From positions 1-27,709 of the forward strand of contig CAZNBB010000042.1 in NCBI GenBank assembly GCA_964571225.1: DNA of 27,709 bases, written 5' to 3'. The stretch is from DATFML01 sp964571225 (GTDB lineage: Bacteria; Pseudomonadota; Gammaproteobacteria; DATFLG01). The position numbers and the translations under genes were made by a program. A model generated the notes under the pieces. That model did no database searches and was not told the origin of the DNA. It saw only the letters and a program-made list of their open reading frames with translations. This document shows, in pieces, positions 15,256-22,108 of the stretch (its first letter is position 1; the number at the start of each line of letters is the position of its first letter).

Positions 15256-15888
15256 GTGCAGAGAATCGATCGGCAATTTCGGGCGGGCCTGAACAAGTTC
15301 GAACTCTCTACCCTCGAGAAGAGCAGCGCCGTCATCTACGGTCTGACCCCGGATCTGCGTCTTTGCTATTTCAACCGGGCGTGGCATCTCTTTGCGCAGA
15401 ACAACGGCGCCGATCCGACATTCCGCGAACGCTTCGTTCTTGGCATGCCCTTGGCAGAGGCTATTGAGGGCCCCCTGCGGGGCTACTACCTGGGTGCGTA
15501 CCATAGCGTCTTCGTCCATGGGCAGCCGTGGGACCACGATTACGAGTGCTCATCCGATCGGGTCTTCCGCTGTTACCACCAACGTGCCTATCCGCTTGCG
15601 GGCGGCGCTGCCCTGGTGGTGGTCAACAGCCTGCGCATCAGTTATCCCCACGAGGCCCATGCACGGGTGGGCTTCGAGCCCGACGAGAACCCCTACCGGG
15701 ACTCCCGCGGTTTTGTAACCCAGTGCGCTCACTGTCGACGCACACAAAGGACCGCGGAGCCTGACCATTGGGACTGGGTGCCGGCCTGGGTGAAGCAGCC
15801 GCCGGCGCACACCAGCCACTCCCTGTGCCCGATCTGCTTCGACTACTATTATCTGCACCACGACATCGGAGCGGACGCCGGGACTTGA
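15256..15888 (+). CDS. PAS-like protein with C-terminal CxxC...CxxC zinc-type module
   Basis: A 210-residue cytoplasmic protein starting at GTG 15256. Residues about 15-130 look like a PAS fold: SSAVIYGLTPDLRLCYFNRAWHLFAQNNG resembles the usual opening (a question-like helix, then the F-N-x-A-W motif), with a C-terminal beta strand ALVVVNSLRI. Residues 157-194 hold C157xxC160 and C191xxC194, with HWDWVP between and HSLCPICFDYYY at the end. This matches a small module often attached to PAS or response-regulator proteins (CxxC, a Trp, then SHGxCPxC), probably binding zinc or a metal cofactor. It has no output domain, so it is likely an adaptor or sensor subunit. Partners are not obvious from the neighbours. 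Confidence 0.72.
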   Translation: MQRIDRQFRAGLNKFELSTLEKSSAVIYGLTPDLRLCYFNRAWHLFAQNNGADPTFRERFVLGMPLAEAIEGPLRGYYLGAYHSVFVHGQPWDHDYECSSDRVFRCYHQRAYPLAGGAALVVVNSLRISYPHEAHARVGFEPDENPYRDSRGFVTQCAHCRRTQRTAEPDHWDWVPAWVKQPPAHTSHSLCPICFDYYYLHHDIGADAGT

Positions 15889-16030
15889 GCGATGTCGCTG
15901 CCGGTGCAGCACGCCGGTGGCGGTATAGGGAGGATCATGGGCTGACCGTTGCGTGCCGACCGACTCTTGGAAGACTGCACGGGCGCGGCAGGGGGCTGTG
16001 ACACCCAGCGGCATACAGTAGGTGGCAGTT

Positions 16031-16309
16031 ATGTTGGATTACGGAACGGGCGAAAATCTCTATTGGGATCCGGCCCACCACGAGGTACGGTTTACGGTGC
16101 CGGATCGAGGCAGGGTGCGCGTGTTTCGTGTTGAGCGCGAAGCTCTGGAGGAATACTGCGGTGCCCACGGAGACCCGGAGGTCTACGTGCAGGCCGCCCG
16201 CATCAATTTCGCCTTCATTACGCACCGCATCAGTGACAAGTTGTCCCTGGATCTGACCGAACCGGACGGATCGGTGCTGATACGGGTCAAGGATTGGGGG
16301 AGCAGCTGA
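16031..16309 (+). CDS. DUF1488-type small protein
   Basis: A 92-residue protein resembling the DUF1488 family, small soluble proteins of unknown function in Proteobacteria. The pattern includes a beta-rich first half (VRFTVPDRGRVRVFRVEREALEE is typical of the family in character) and a helix ending IRVKDWG. The ATG at 16031 is preceded by AGGTGG about six bases away; a GTG at 16022 would add three residues. It lies 142 bases after the PAS protein gene on the same strand, and no link between them is known. Confidence 0.65.
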   Translation: MLDYGTGENLYWDPAHHEVRFTVPDRGRVRVFRVEREALEEYCGAHGDPEVYVQAARINFAFITHRISDKLSLDLTEPDGSVLIRVKDWGSS

Positions 16310-16327
16310 ACCCGCCGTTGCGTGGCC

Positions 16328-16374
16328 AGTACCGCGGTCCGAAAGCGCGCCTCGGCCGCGGCGTTGGCGGTACT
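16328..16374 (+). repeat. Hairpin before the adenylase operon
   Basis: AGTACCGC (16328-16335) and GCGGTACT (16367-16374) are perfect 8-base inverted arms. Inside, GG-t-CCGA (16336-16342) pairs with TCGGCC (16352-16357) around a nine-base loop, leaving nine unpaired bases on the 3' side. It lies 18 bases after the DUF1488 stop and about 107 bases before the next start, so it may act as a terminator-like or leader structure, although no U tract follows. Confidence 0.5.
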
Positions 16375-16480
16375 CCATATTGCAAACCTGCGTCCGGCGA
16401 CATAACCTCACCAGCGACTCCAGAACCGCCGCAGCCCGTGCAGCGCACGGGGCGTGCCTGCCCGGGATGATCAAACGGCT

Positions 16481-17890
16481 ATGAATCCGTTGTTGGTGAA
16501 ACGGCTCGTGTATCCGCTGCACGAGCGAATTCTGAGACGTGCTACATTCGCCTATCTTGGAGACCTCGAACAGAGCCAGTGGCTCGGAAGGAGGGAGCTG
16601 GAGGCTGTTCAACTTCAGAAGCTCACCGGCCTGCTGGCAGCCGCCCGGGAGCACTCTCCGTGGCATGCCGAGCGGATTGCCGCCGCAGGGCTGGATCTGC
16701 GTCCCGGCGGACCGTCGGTGAGCTTCGACGACCTTCGGCGTCTACCCCTGATGACGAAGGCGGACTGCGCCGCAAACCGCGAGCGCATGGTGTGGCGGTC
16801 GGTACCCGGCGGAGCGTTTCGCTACACCACCGGCGGATCCAGTGGCGAACCGCTGGTGTTCTACTTCGGGCGCGAGCGTCAGGCCTCCGATGCCGCAGGC
16901 CGCATGCGCGCCCGGCGCTGGTGGGGCGTGGATGTGGGCGACAAGGAAGTGTATCTGTGGGGAGCACCCGTGGAACTGGCCAAGACCGACCGCATCAAGA
17001 CACTGCGCGATCGGCTGTTCAATCAACTGGTGCTCAATGCGTTCGACATGTCCCCGCAACGGATCGACGCCTACATCGCCCAGCTGTCGGCGTTCCGCCC
17101 GCGCTGTGTGTACGGCTACGCGAGCAGCCTGGCCTTGCTGGCCGCCCGTGCGCGGGACCGGGGTGTGGACATGCGCAGCAGGCACCTGAGAGTCGTGTGC
17201 ACCACTGGAGAGCCTCTCTACCCCCAGCAGCGCGAGCTGATCGAGTCCGTATTCGGGGTGCCCGCCGCCAATGAATTCGGCAGCCGCGACGTCGGTTTCA
17301 CGGCTCACCAGAGCCCCGATGGTCAGATGCTGCTGATGAGCGAGAGCATCATCCTCGAGATATTGGATCCGAACGGGCGCCCGGTATCCCCCGGCGAGGT
17401 CGGTGAGGCGGTGATGACGGGTCTTTGCTCCAATGCTCAGCCGTTCATCCGCTATCGTACGGGTGACATGGTGCGCGCGACCGACGAGTCCTGCCGTTCC
17501 GGGCGCGGGTTGCACGTGCTCGGGGAAGTCATGGGACGGACGACGGACTTTGTGGTCAGCGCGGATGGAACGGTCATGCACGCGCTGGCCGTGATCTACG
17601 TTCTGCGTGAGCTGGACGGGGTGGCCGAATTCAAGTTCATCCAGCACACGCCGAGAGAAGTTGAGGTGCGAGTGGTGCCGGCGGCGGCCTGGGACGGGGA
17701 AGCTCAGCAACGGGTCGTGAGCGGACTGCGTGCACGGCTCGGCAGCGAAGTCAACGTGGACGTGCGCCTGGTGGACGCCATCGCGCCGGAGGCGTCCGGA
17801 AAGCACCGCTACGTCGTCAGTCATGTGGCGCTGCCAGAGGGTCTGGACGGTGCTTTGAGGGAGGCGGGACAGACCGCCGCGAAGTCATAG
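16481..17890 (+). CDS. CapK/PaaK-like adenylate-forming ligase
   Basis: A 469-residue member of the ANL superfamily, closest in style to phenylacetate-CoA ligase (PaaK) and the capsule-associated CapK group. It should activate a carboxylate with ATP to an acyl-adenylate and pass it to CoA or another acceptor. TTGGSSGEP at 116-124 is the phosphate-binding loop, NEFGSRDVGF lies near residue 265, RYRTGDM near residue 326 is the hinge-region aspartate motif, and the C-terminal domain follows. The ATG at 16481 gives the best N-terminus (MNPLLVKRLVYPLHERIL); a GTG at 16454 would add nine residues. It is the first gene of a tight operon: the toroid gene starts 9 bases after its stop. PaaK-like genes occur in polysaccharide and PEP-CTERM clusters without assigned substrate. 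True phenylacetate degradation is unlikely because no paa genes are nearby. Confidence 0.83.
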   Translation: MNPLLVKRLVYPLHERILRRATFAYLGDLEQSQWLGRRELEAVQLQKLTGLLAAAREHSPWHAERIAAAGLDLRPGGPSVSFDDLRRLPLMTKADCAANRERMVWRSVPGGAFRYTTGGSSGEPLVFYFGRERQASDAAGRMRARRWWGVDVGDKEVYLWGAPVELAKTDRIKTLRDRLFNQLVLNAFDMSPQRIDAYIAQLSAFRPRCVYGYASSLALLAARARDRGVDMRSRHLRVVCTTGEPLYPQQRELIESVFGVPAANEFGSRDVGFTAHQSPDGQMLLMSESIILEILDPNGRPVSPGEVGEAVMTGLCSNAQPFIRYRTGDMVRATDESCRSGRGLHVLGEVMGRTTDFVVSADGTVMHALAVIYVLRELDGVAEFKFIQHTPREVEVRVVPAAAWDGEAQQRVVSGLRARLGSEVNVDVRLVDAIAPEASGKHRYVVSHVALPEGLDGALREAGQTAAKS

Positions 17891-17899
17891 GGCATTGGC

Positions 17900-19105
17900 A
17901 TGAAGCTGGGAAAAGTCATCGGCGCCCCGGCGCGCTACAGACTCTGGGTGCCGACCCATCTGGGTCTGATAGCGGCCGATGTGATCGGAACGGCCAGACA
18001 ACCGGCCCGCACCCACCGGGAGCATCTTCAGGGCGCGATCGACTGGCTGTGCCGGGCACAGGACATCCGCATCGGCTTGGCTGACGAGGGCGGCGTGTCC
18101 GCGGGCTGGAGTTTCGAGGACGGCTGGCTGCCCAGCTACCCGGAAACCAGTGGCTATATCGTAGAGACCTTCCTGGCGGCGGCCGACGTCCTGGGGCGCG
18201 CCGATCTGACGGATCGCAGCGTACGTATCCTGGAGTGGGAACTGTCCATTCAGAACGCCGACGGTTCCTTTCCCGGCCATTTCGGAGAGGCCGCCAGCCG
18301 GCCGGTTGTGTTCAACACCGGCCAAATCATGCATGGAATGGTTGCCGGCTACCTGCAAATGGGCCGCACGGACTGCCTGGAGGCGGCGGTGAGGGCCGGG
18401 CGCTGGCTCGTGCGGAGCCAGGATTCCGATGGGTGCTGGCGGCGAAACGTGCATAACGACGTGCCCCACACCTACAATACCCGTGCCGCCTGGGCGCTGC
18501 TGCGCACCGGCGTGCTGGCGGACGAGCCGGCTCTTCGGCAAGCGGCCGAGAAGAACATCCGGTGGGCGCTCCAGCAACAGTCGGCCTGCGGCTGGTTCGC
18601 CTCCAACGCCTTCGTGCCCGGCGCGGCTCCGTTTACCCATACCATCGCCTATGCGGTGCGCGGCATACTGGAAGCGGGGCTGCTGCTCGGCTCCGAGGAG
18701 TTCGTGCAGGCCGCACGCACGGCGGCCGCGGCCCTGGTACGCAGTCAGCGTGCCGACGGCTGGCTGGCCGGCACCTACGACGACGACTGGCGTGCGGCCG
18801 CTTCCTACTGCTGCCTGACCGGGTTGGCACAGACCGCGATCATCTGGCAGCGTCTGGCGCGCCTGGACGGCGACAGCGCGATGCGGAATGCTGTGGACCG
18901 GGCTCTGGATTACATCAAGCGCAACCACCGGCTGGACGGCGACGGTAGCCCGCGGGACGGGGCGGTGGCGGGCTCGGCGCCGATCTGGGGACGCTATTCC
19001 ATGTTCGAGTTCCCGAATTGGGCCGCCAAGTTCTTTGCCGATGCCCTGATGATGGCGATGAGCGATATGGTCATTCCTTCGGATACCGCCAACGCCCGAG
19101 CCTGA
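17900..19105 (+). CDS. Alpha/alpha-toroid protein, terpene-cyclase/prenyltransferase-like
   Basis: A 401-residue protein built from repeated helical pairs ending in Gly/Trp-rich turns, as in squalene cyclases, protein prenyltransferase beta subunits and some polysaccharide enzymes. The repeats read QNADGSFPG, QDSDGCWRR, QQSACGWFAS and QRADGWLAGTYDDDW, and near the N-terminus a GWLPSYPETSGYIVETFL motif. There is no signal peptide or membrane helix, so it is cytoplasmic. I see no clear DxDD cyclase motif in the usual position; YDDDW near residue 293 is the only acidic cluster like it. It is sandwiched between the adenylase gene (9-base gap) and the formyltransferase gene (10-base gap), so the three products probably act together. 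Enzyme activity versus a purely structural scaffold cannot be decided by eye. Confidence 0.72.
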   Translation: MKLGKVIGAPARYRLWVPTHLGLIAADVIGTARQPARTHREHLQGAIDWLCRAQDIRIGLADEGGVSAGWSFEDGWLPSYPETSGYIVETFLAAADVLGRADLTDRSVRILEWELSIQNADGSFPGHFGEAASRPVVFNTGQIMHGMVAGYLQMGRTDCLEAAVRAGRWLVRSQDSDGCWRRNVHNDVPHTYNTRAAWALLRTGVLADEPALRQAAEKNIRWALQQQSACGWFASNAFVPGAAPFTHTIAYAVRGILEAGLLLGSEEFVQAARTAAAALVRSQRADGWLAGTYDDDWRAAASYCCLTGLAQTAIIWQRLARLDGDSAMRNAVDRALDYIKRNHRLDGDGSPRDGAVAGSAPIWGRYSMFEFPNWAAKFFADALMMAMSDMVIPSDTANARA

Positions 19106-19115
19106 GGATCTTATA

Positions 19116-19922
19116 GTGTCCGAGCTGTCCGTGGTTATCCTGTGCGGCAAATCGCCGCGCCACCTGTACGTGGCCAACCGGCTGTGCGGGGCGGCGCGGC
19201 CGCTGGCCATTGTGCACGAGAGCGGTGGGCGATGGGACGCGGCCAAGCTGCGGCGGGTGCTGAAGCCCGCCGTTCTGTGGTCGAAGGGTTGGCGCTGGCT
19301 GCGGGACCGCAGGCGCTATCGGGGCGATCAGGAAGCGCGTTTTTTCTTCGGCGACCGTGCCCCACGCCTGCAGCGTCCTGAACTCGTCCATGAGGTGCCC
19401 CATATCAATGACCCGCAGGTGGCCGACCTGGTGGCTCGGCTGCAGCCCGACGTGGTTGCCGTGTTCGGTACCACGCTCATCAGGGCTCCGCTGCTGGGTA
19501 TGGGTCGGCTGGGGATGATCAACCTGCACGGTGGGCTTTCGCCCCACTACCGGGGAGCCGACTGTACATTCTGGGCGCTTCACAACGGCGAACCCGATCA
19601 GGTCGGGTGCACCCTGCATTTCATCGACGAGGGTATCGACACCGGGGGGCTCATCGCTCATGTGTCGCCTGCGGTCGCCGCAGGCGATGATGAACTGACT
19701 TTGTTCTGGCGGGCTGTGAAAGACAGCGCCGAGGCCTATGCCGAGCTGTTCGAGCGCCTGGAACACGGCGAGCGTCTCGGCTGCGCGCAACCGGAACGGG
19801 GGCGGCTCTACCGCGTCAAGGACCGTCAATGGAAGCATGAACGGGCTCTCGCCCGCCGGATGCGCGATGGCATGCTCGAAGGCGTCTCGCTCCCTCCACG
19901 CAGCCGATGGTTTTCCAGTTGA
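19116..19922 (+). CDS. Formyltransferase family protein (methionyl-tRNA formyltransferase-like)
   Basis: A 268-residue enzyme starting at GTG 19116, with GAGG overlapping the previous stop. The catalytic residues of the formyltransferase family are present: N136 and H138 in INLHGGLSPHYRG (135-147) and D175 in DEGIDTGG (171-178). Family members take formyl from 10-formyltetrahydrofolate and put it on an amino group, either methionyl-tRNA or an amino sugar nucleotide. The C-terminal tRNA-binding domain of Fmt is not evident: the chain ends about 90 residues after D175, in a short Arg-rich tail, so a sugar or small-molecule N-formyltransferase is more likely than the translation enzyme. The housekeeping fmt gene normally sits beside def, which is absent here. 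It is the last gene of the three-gene operon. Confidence 0.82.
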   Translation: MSELSVVILCGKSPRHLYVANRLCGAARPLAIVHESGGRWDAAKLRRVLKPAVLWSKGWRWLRDRRRYRGDQEARFFFGDRAPRLQRPELVHEVPHINDPQVADLVARLQPDVVAVFGTTLIRAPLLGMGRLGMINLHGGLSPHYRGADCTFWALHNGEPDQVGCTLHFIDEGIDTGGLIAHVSPAVAAGDDELTLFWRAVKDSAEAYAELFERLEHGERLGCAQPERGRLYRVKDRQWKHERALARRMRDGMLEGVSLPPRSRWFSS

Positions 19923-19942
19923 TGCAGGATTCGGTGCCTGCA
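19923..19942 (+). repeat. Hairpin immediately after the formyltransferase gene
   Basis: TGCAGG (19923-19928) pairs perfectly with CCTGCA (19937-19942) around an eight-base loop, right at the end of the operon. No U tract follows, so it may be an mRNA end-stabilising element or a partial terminator. Confidence 0.35.
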
Positions 19943-19973
19943 ACCCGATGCGTGTTTCGCGTTCGCCGGGGGG

Positions 19974-20000
19974 CGTCGGCATTGCGCATCTGTGCCGATG
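19974..20000 (+). repeat. Second hairpin before the permease gene
   Basis: CGTCGGCA (19974-19981) pairs with TGCCGATG (19993-20000), eight pairs including one G-T, around an 11-base loop containing TGCGCA. It overlaps any permease start upstream of the GTG at 20064, which supports choosing the later start. Confidence 0.35.
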
Positions 20001-20063
20001 ATCTGCTGGCCGGTGCCGTCCGGAGACCGTGCGTGCAGCTTCTTCCCGGCGGATAGGCCTGCG

Positions 20064-21374
20064 GTGGCGGAGAACGATACAACCGGCGGTCGGGGCATTG
20101 GTTACTGGGAGGCTGTGTCCATCGGTGTCGGCGGCATGGTGGGCGGCGGGATTTTCGCGGTCCTCGGTCTCGCGGTGCAGCTTTCCGGCGGCGGCACCGC
20201 GGTCGCATTTGCGCTGGCGGGTTTGATAGCGCTGTTGACCGCCTACTCCTATGCGCACCTGTCGGTGGCGCTGCCCAGCCAGGGTGGCACAGTCACGTTC
20301 CTGAACACCGCCTTCGGGACCGGTGTATTTACCGGCTCCCTCAACGTGCTGCTGTGGCTGAGCTATATCGTGATGCTGTCCCTGTATGCATACGCGTTCG
20401 GCAGCTATGGCGCCACCTTCTTTCCCGCTGCGGTGCAGCCGTTCTGGAAGCATGTACTGATCAGTGCGTGCGTGCTGGCGGTCGCCGGTTTGAATCTGCT
20501 CAAGGCAACCCTGATCGGCGAGGCGGAGGATTGGATCGTCGGCATGAAGATCGTGATCCTGCTGGTGTTCATCGGCGTGGGCATGGGCACTGTCGACCCG
20601 GCCCGGCTGGCGCCGGACACCTGGTCGCCCGCGCTCGCCCTGGCCGCGGGGGGGATGGTCATTTTCGTCGCCTACGAAGGCTTCGAGCTCATCGCCAATA
20701 CGGCACGGGACGTGCGAAACCCGGCCCGGACGCTGCCGAGAGCTTATTTCTCCGCCGTTGGTTTCGTCGTCGCCCTCTACGTATTGGTGGCCGTGGTCAC
20801 CGTCGGCAATCTTCCGCTGGCCAAGATAGAGTCAGCCCGGGACTACGCCCTGGCGCAAGCGGCACGCCCGTTCCTCGGACATTGGGGATTTGTGCTGATC
20901 GTCATTGCCGCACTGCTTTCCACGGTGTCGGCCATCAATGCGACCATGTACGGCGCGGCGCGACTGAGCTATATCATCGCCAAGGACGGCGAGTTGCCCG
21001 AGGTCCTGGAGCGCAAAATCTGGAGCCGGCCTGCGGGCGGACTGATCATCACTGTGGTGGCTACTCTGCTGAGCGCCAACCTGCTGGATCTGACCAGCAT
21101 CTCCACCGTGGGCAGCGCCGGGTTCCTGCTGATCTTCGCTGCCGTGAACTGGGCCAACGTGCGACTCGCGGCGCGCACCGACAGCCATGCATGGCTGTCC
21201 GGGACCGCGGCGGTGGCCTGCCTGGCAGCGCTGGCGACGCTCCTGGAACAGACGTTGAGTACCGCGCCGCGCCAGTTGTGGGTGGTGCTGGTCATGCTCG
21301 TTCTGGCCTTCGGCATTGAGGTGAGCTATCGGCTGTGGAGTGGCCGGGCCATCCACTTGACCGGCAATTCCTAG
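20064..21374 (+). CDS. APC superfamily amino acid permease
   Basis: A 436-residue inner-membrane transporter with about 12 hydrophobic helices, moving an amino acid or related solute by proton or solute coupling. The N-terminus GIGYWEAVSIGVGGMVGGGIFAVLG is the APC substrate-site signature region (the unwound first helix, GxGGMVGGGIF), followed by repeated helices typical of the LeuT fold, ending near residue 430. I chose the GTG at 20064 because AGG lies about six bases upstream and the preceding sequence lacks family character and overlaps a hairpin; ATG 19998 is an alternative adding 22 residues. The gene is single, 141 bases after the formyltransferase operon. Which substrate is carried cannot be read, although the subgroup resembles uncharacterised bacterial APC permeases rather than LysP or GabP. 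Confidence 0.88.
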   Translation: MAENDTTGGRGIGYWEAVSIGVGGMVGGGIFAVLGLAVQLSGGGTAVAFALAGLIALLTAYSYAHLSVALPSQGGTVTFLNTAFGTGVFTGSLNVLLWLSYIVMLSLYAYAFGSYGATFFPAAVQPFWKHVLISACVLAVAGLNLLKATLIGEAEDWIVGMKIVILLVFIGVGMGTVDPARLAPDTWSPALALAAGGMVIFVAYEGFELIANTARDVRNPARTLPRAYFSAVGFVVALYVLVAVVTVGNLPLAKIESARDYALAQAARPFLGHWGFVLIVIAALLSTVSAINATMYGAARLSYIIAKDGELPEVLERKIWSRPAGGLIITVVATLLSANLLDLTSISTVGSAGFLLIFAAVNWANVRLAARTDSHAWLSGTAAVACLAALATLLEQTLSTAPRQLWVVLVMLVLAFGIEVSYRLWSGRAIHLTGNS

Positions 21375-21480
21375 CGCCATCCGGCCCGCCACCTTCCGCC
21401 CCCCTGAACCGCCGGGCTGGCCGGCAGATGCGCGCGGGCAGCGCCCTGCTGTCACAAAACCTTCAACAGACCGCCATCAT

Positions 21481-21502
21481 TTCTTTGACGGTCGTCAAAG
21501 AA
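21481..21502. promoter_or_regulatory. Perfect 22-base palindrome, candidate operator
   Basis: TTCTTTGACG at 21481-21490 and its exact reverse complement at 21493-21502 are separated by GT. The long perfect symmetry with a two-base centre suits a dimeric transcription factor binding site. As RNA it would form a nine-pair hairpin with a four-base loop but no U tract follows, making an operator more likely than a terminator. It lies between the permease (about 106 bases after its stop) and the small orphan gene (about 96 bases before its start). No cognate regulator gene is in the window. Confidence 0.55.
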
Positions 21503-21597
21503 CATCCCGTTGCCGGCCGCCACAATGACCGCGGTGCTGGGCGTAGGTCCGATGAGGGGCTGCGTGGTGGTGGAAACGTGACAGCAGGATGCGAGTT

Positions 21598-21825
21598 ATG
21601 GCAGCGATTGCAGCGAAACGTGACGATTGTGCCCATGTCGTGCAGGAGGCCTTCGTGGTTCAGGCCAGCAGCGCCGAGGAAGCCGCGCTGAGGGCTTATC
21701 TCACCCTTTATCGGCAAGACAGCAGGACATACGTCTTTCGCGTCCGCAGCCCCGACGGGGTTGTGCACCAAGTGGACTTGAGACAGCTGGCCGAGGCCGG
21801 CGTCATCAACATCGATTGCACTTGA
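21598..21825 (+). CDS. Small hypothetical protein
   Basis: A 75-residue protein of unknown family. It has no signal peptide or membrane segment and appears to be alpha-beta mixed: QEAFVVQASSAEEAALRAYL followed by YVFRVRSPDGVVHQVDLRQLAEAG. The composition is that of a normal protein rather than the Arg/Pro/Ala-biased shadows found in this genome, and codon use is like its neighbours. The ATG at 21598 has AGGATG about seven bases before it; an earlier ATG at 21589 is possible. A strong hairpin lies nine bases after the stop and the 22-base palindrome about 96 bases before the start, suggesting an independent, regulated single-gene unit. Confidence 0.5.
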   Translation: MAAIAAKRDDCAHVVQEAFVVQASSAEEAALRAYLTLYRQDSRTYVFRVRSPDGVVHQVDLRQLAEAGVINIDCT

Positions 21826-21833
21826 TATCGCCC

Positions 21834-21850
21834 GCCGGGATCGTCCCGGC
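21834..21850 (+). terminator. Short strong hairpin after the small gene
   Basis: GCCGGGA (21834-21840) pairs perfectly with TCCCGGC (21844-21850) around a TCG loop, nine bases after the stop at 21825. There is no U tract, so it is a hairpin that may terminate only in part. Confidence 0.4.
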
Positions 21851-22108
21851 CGGGCCCCTTGAGCCTATCCCCGATCGGCTTTCCCCCTCCGTCCCGCTGC
21901 AGGCCGACCTTGCTGCGGCGCCTTTCGTGGTGTGCCTTTCCTTGTCTCCGTTCGACGTCCCTGCCGGGTGCTTCTGTTTGTCCTGGGTAAACAGTTGAAT
22001 CTAAAGCGGTAATGTTTTCTGCCGTTACAGCATACAGAAGCCGGCCGCGCTTGCCGGGCAGGGATTTGGCAATTGTACAGTAATTCAGTCACTTGGAAGG
22101 TGAGTTCA

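Noticed and set aside
16364..16385. Sigma-54-like TTGGCGG...TTGCA before the adenylase operon
   Set aside because: The nearest GG to GC spacing is 11, not 10, and sigma-54 spacing is strict.
16380..16406. TTGCAA with CATAAC as a sigma-70 promoter for the adenylase operon
   Set aside because: The spacer is only 15 bases and the -10 match is poor.
17885..19246. 453-residue minus-strand frame opposite the toroid gene
   Set aside because: Antisense to a protein with repeated conserved Gly/Trp turns; rich in His, Gln, Arg and Gly, with no motif.
19116..19922. Housekeeping methionyl-tRNA formyltransferase
   Set aside because: No room for the C-terminal tRNA-binding domain and no def gene beside it, so a general formyltransferase call is safer.
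19071..20453. 460-residue minus-strand frame opposite the formyltransferase and permease
   Set aside because: Antisense to clear catalytic motifs and transmembrane helices, and very polar.
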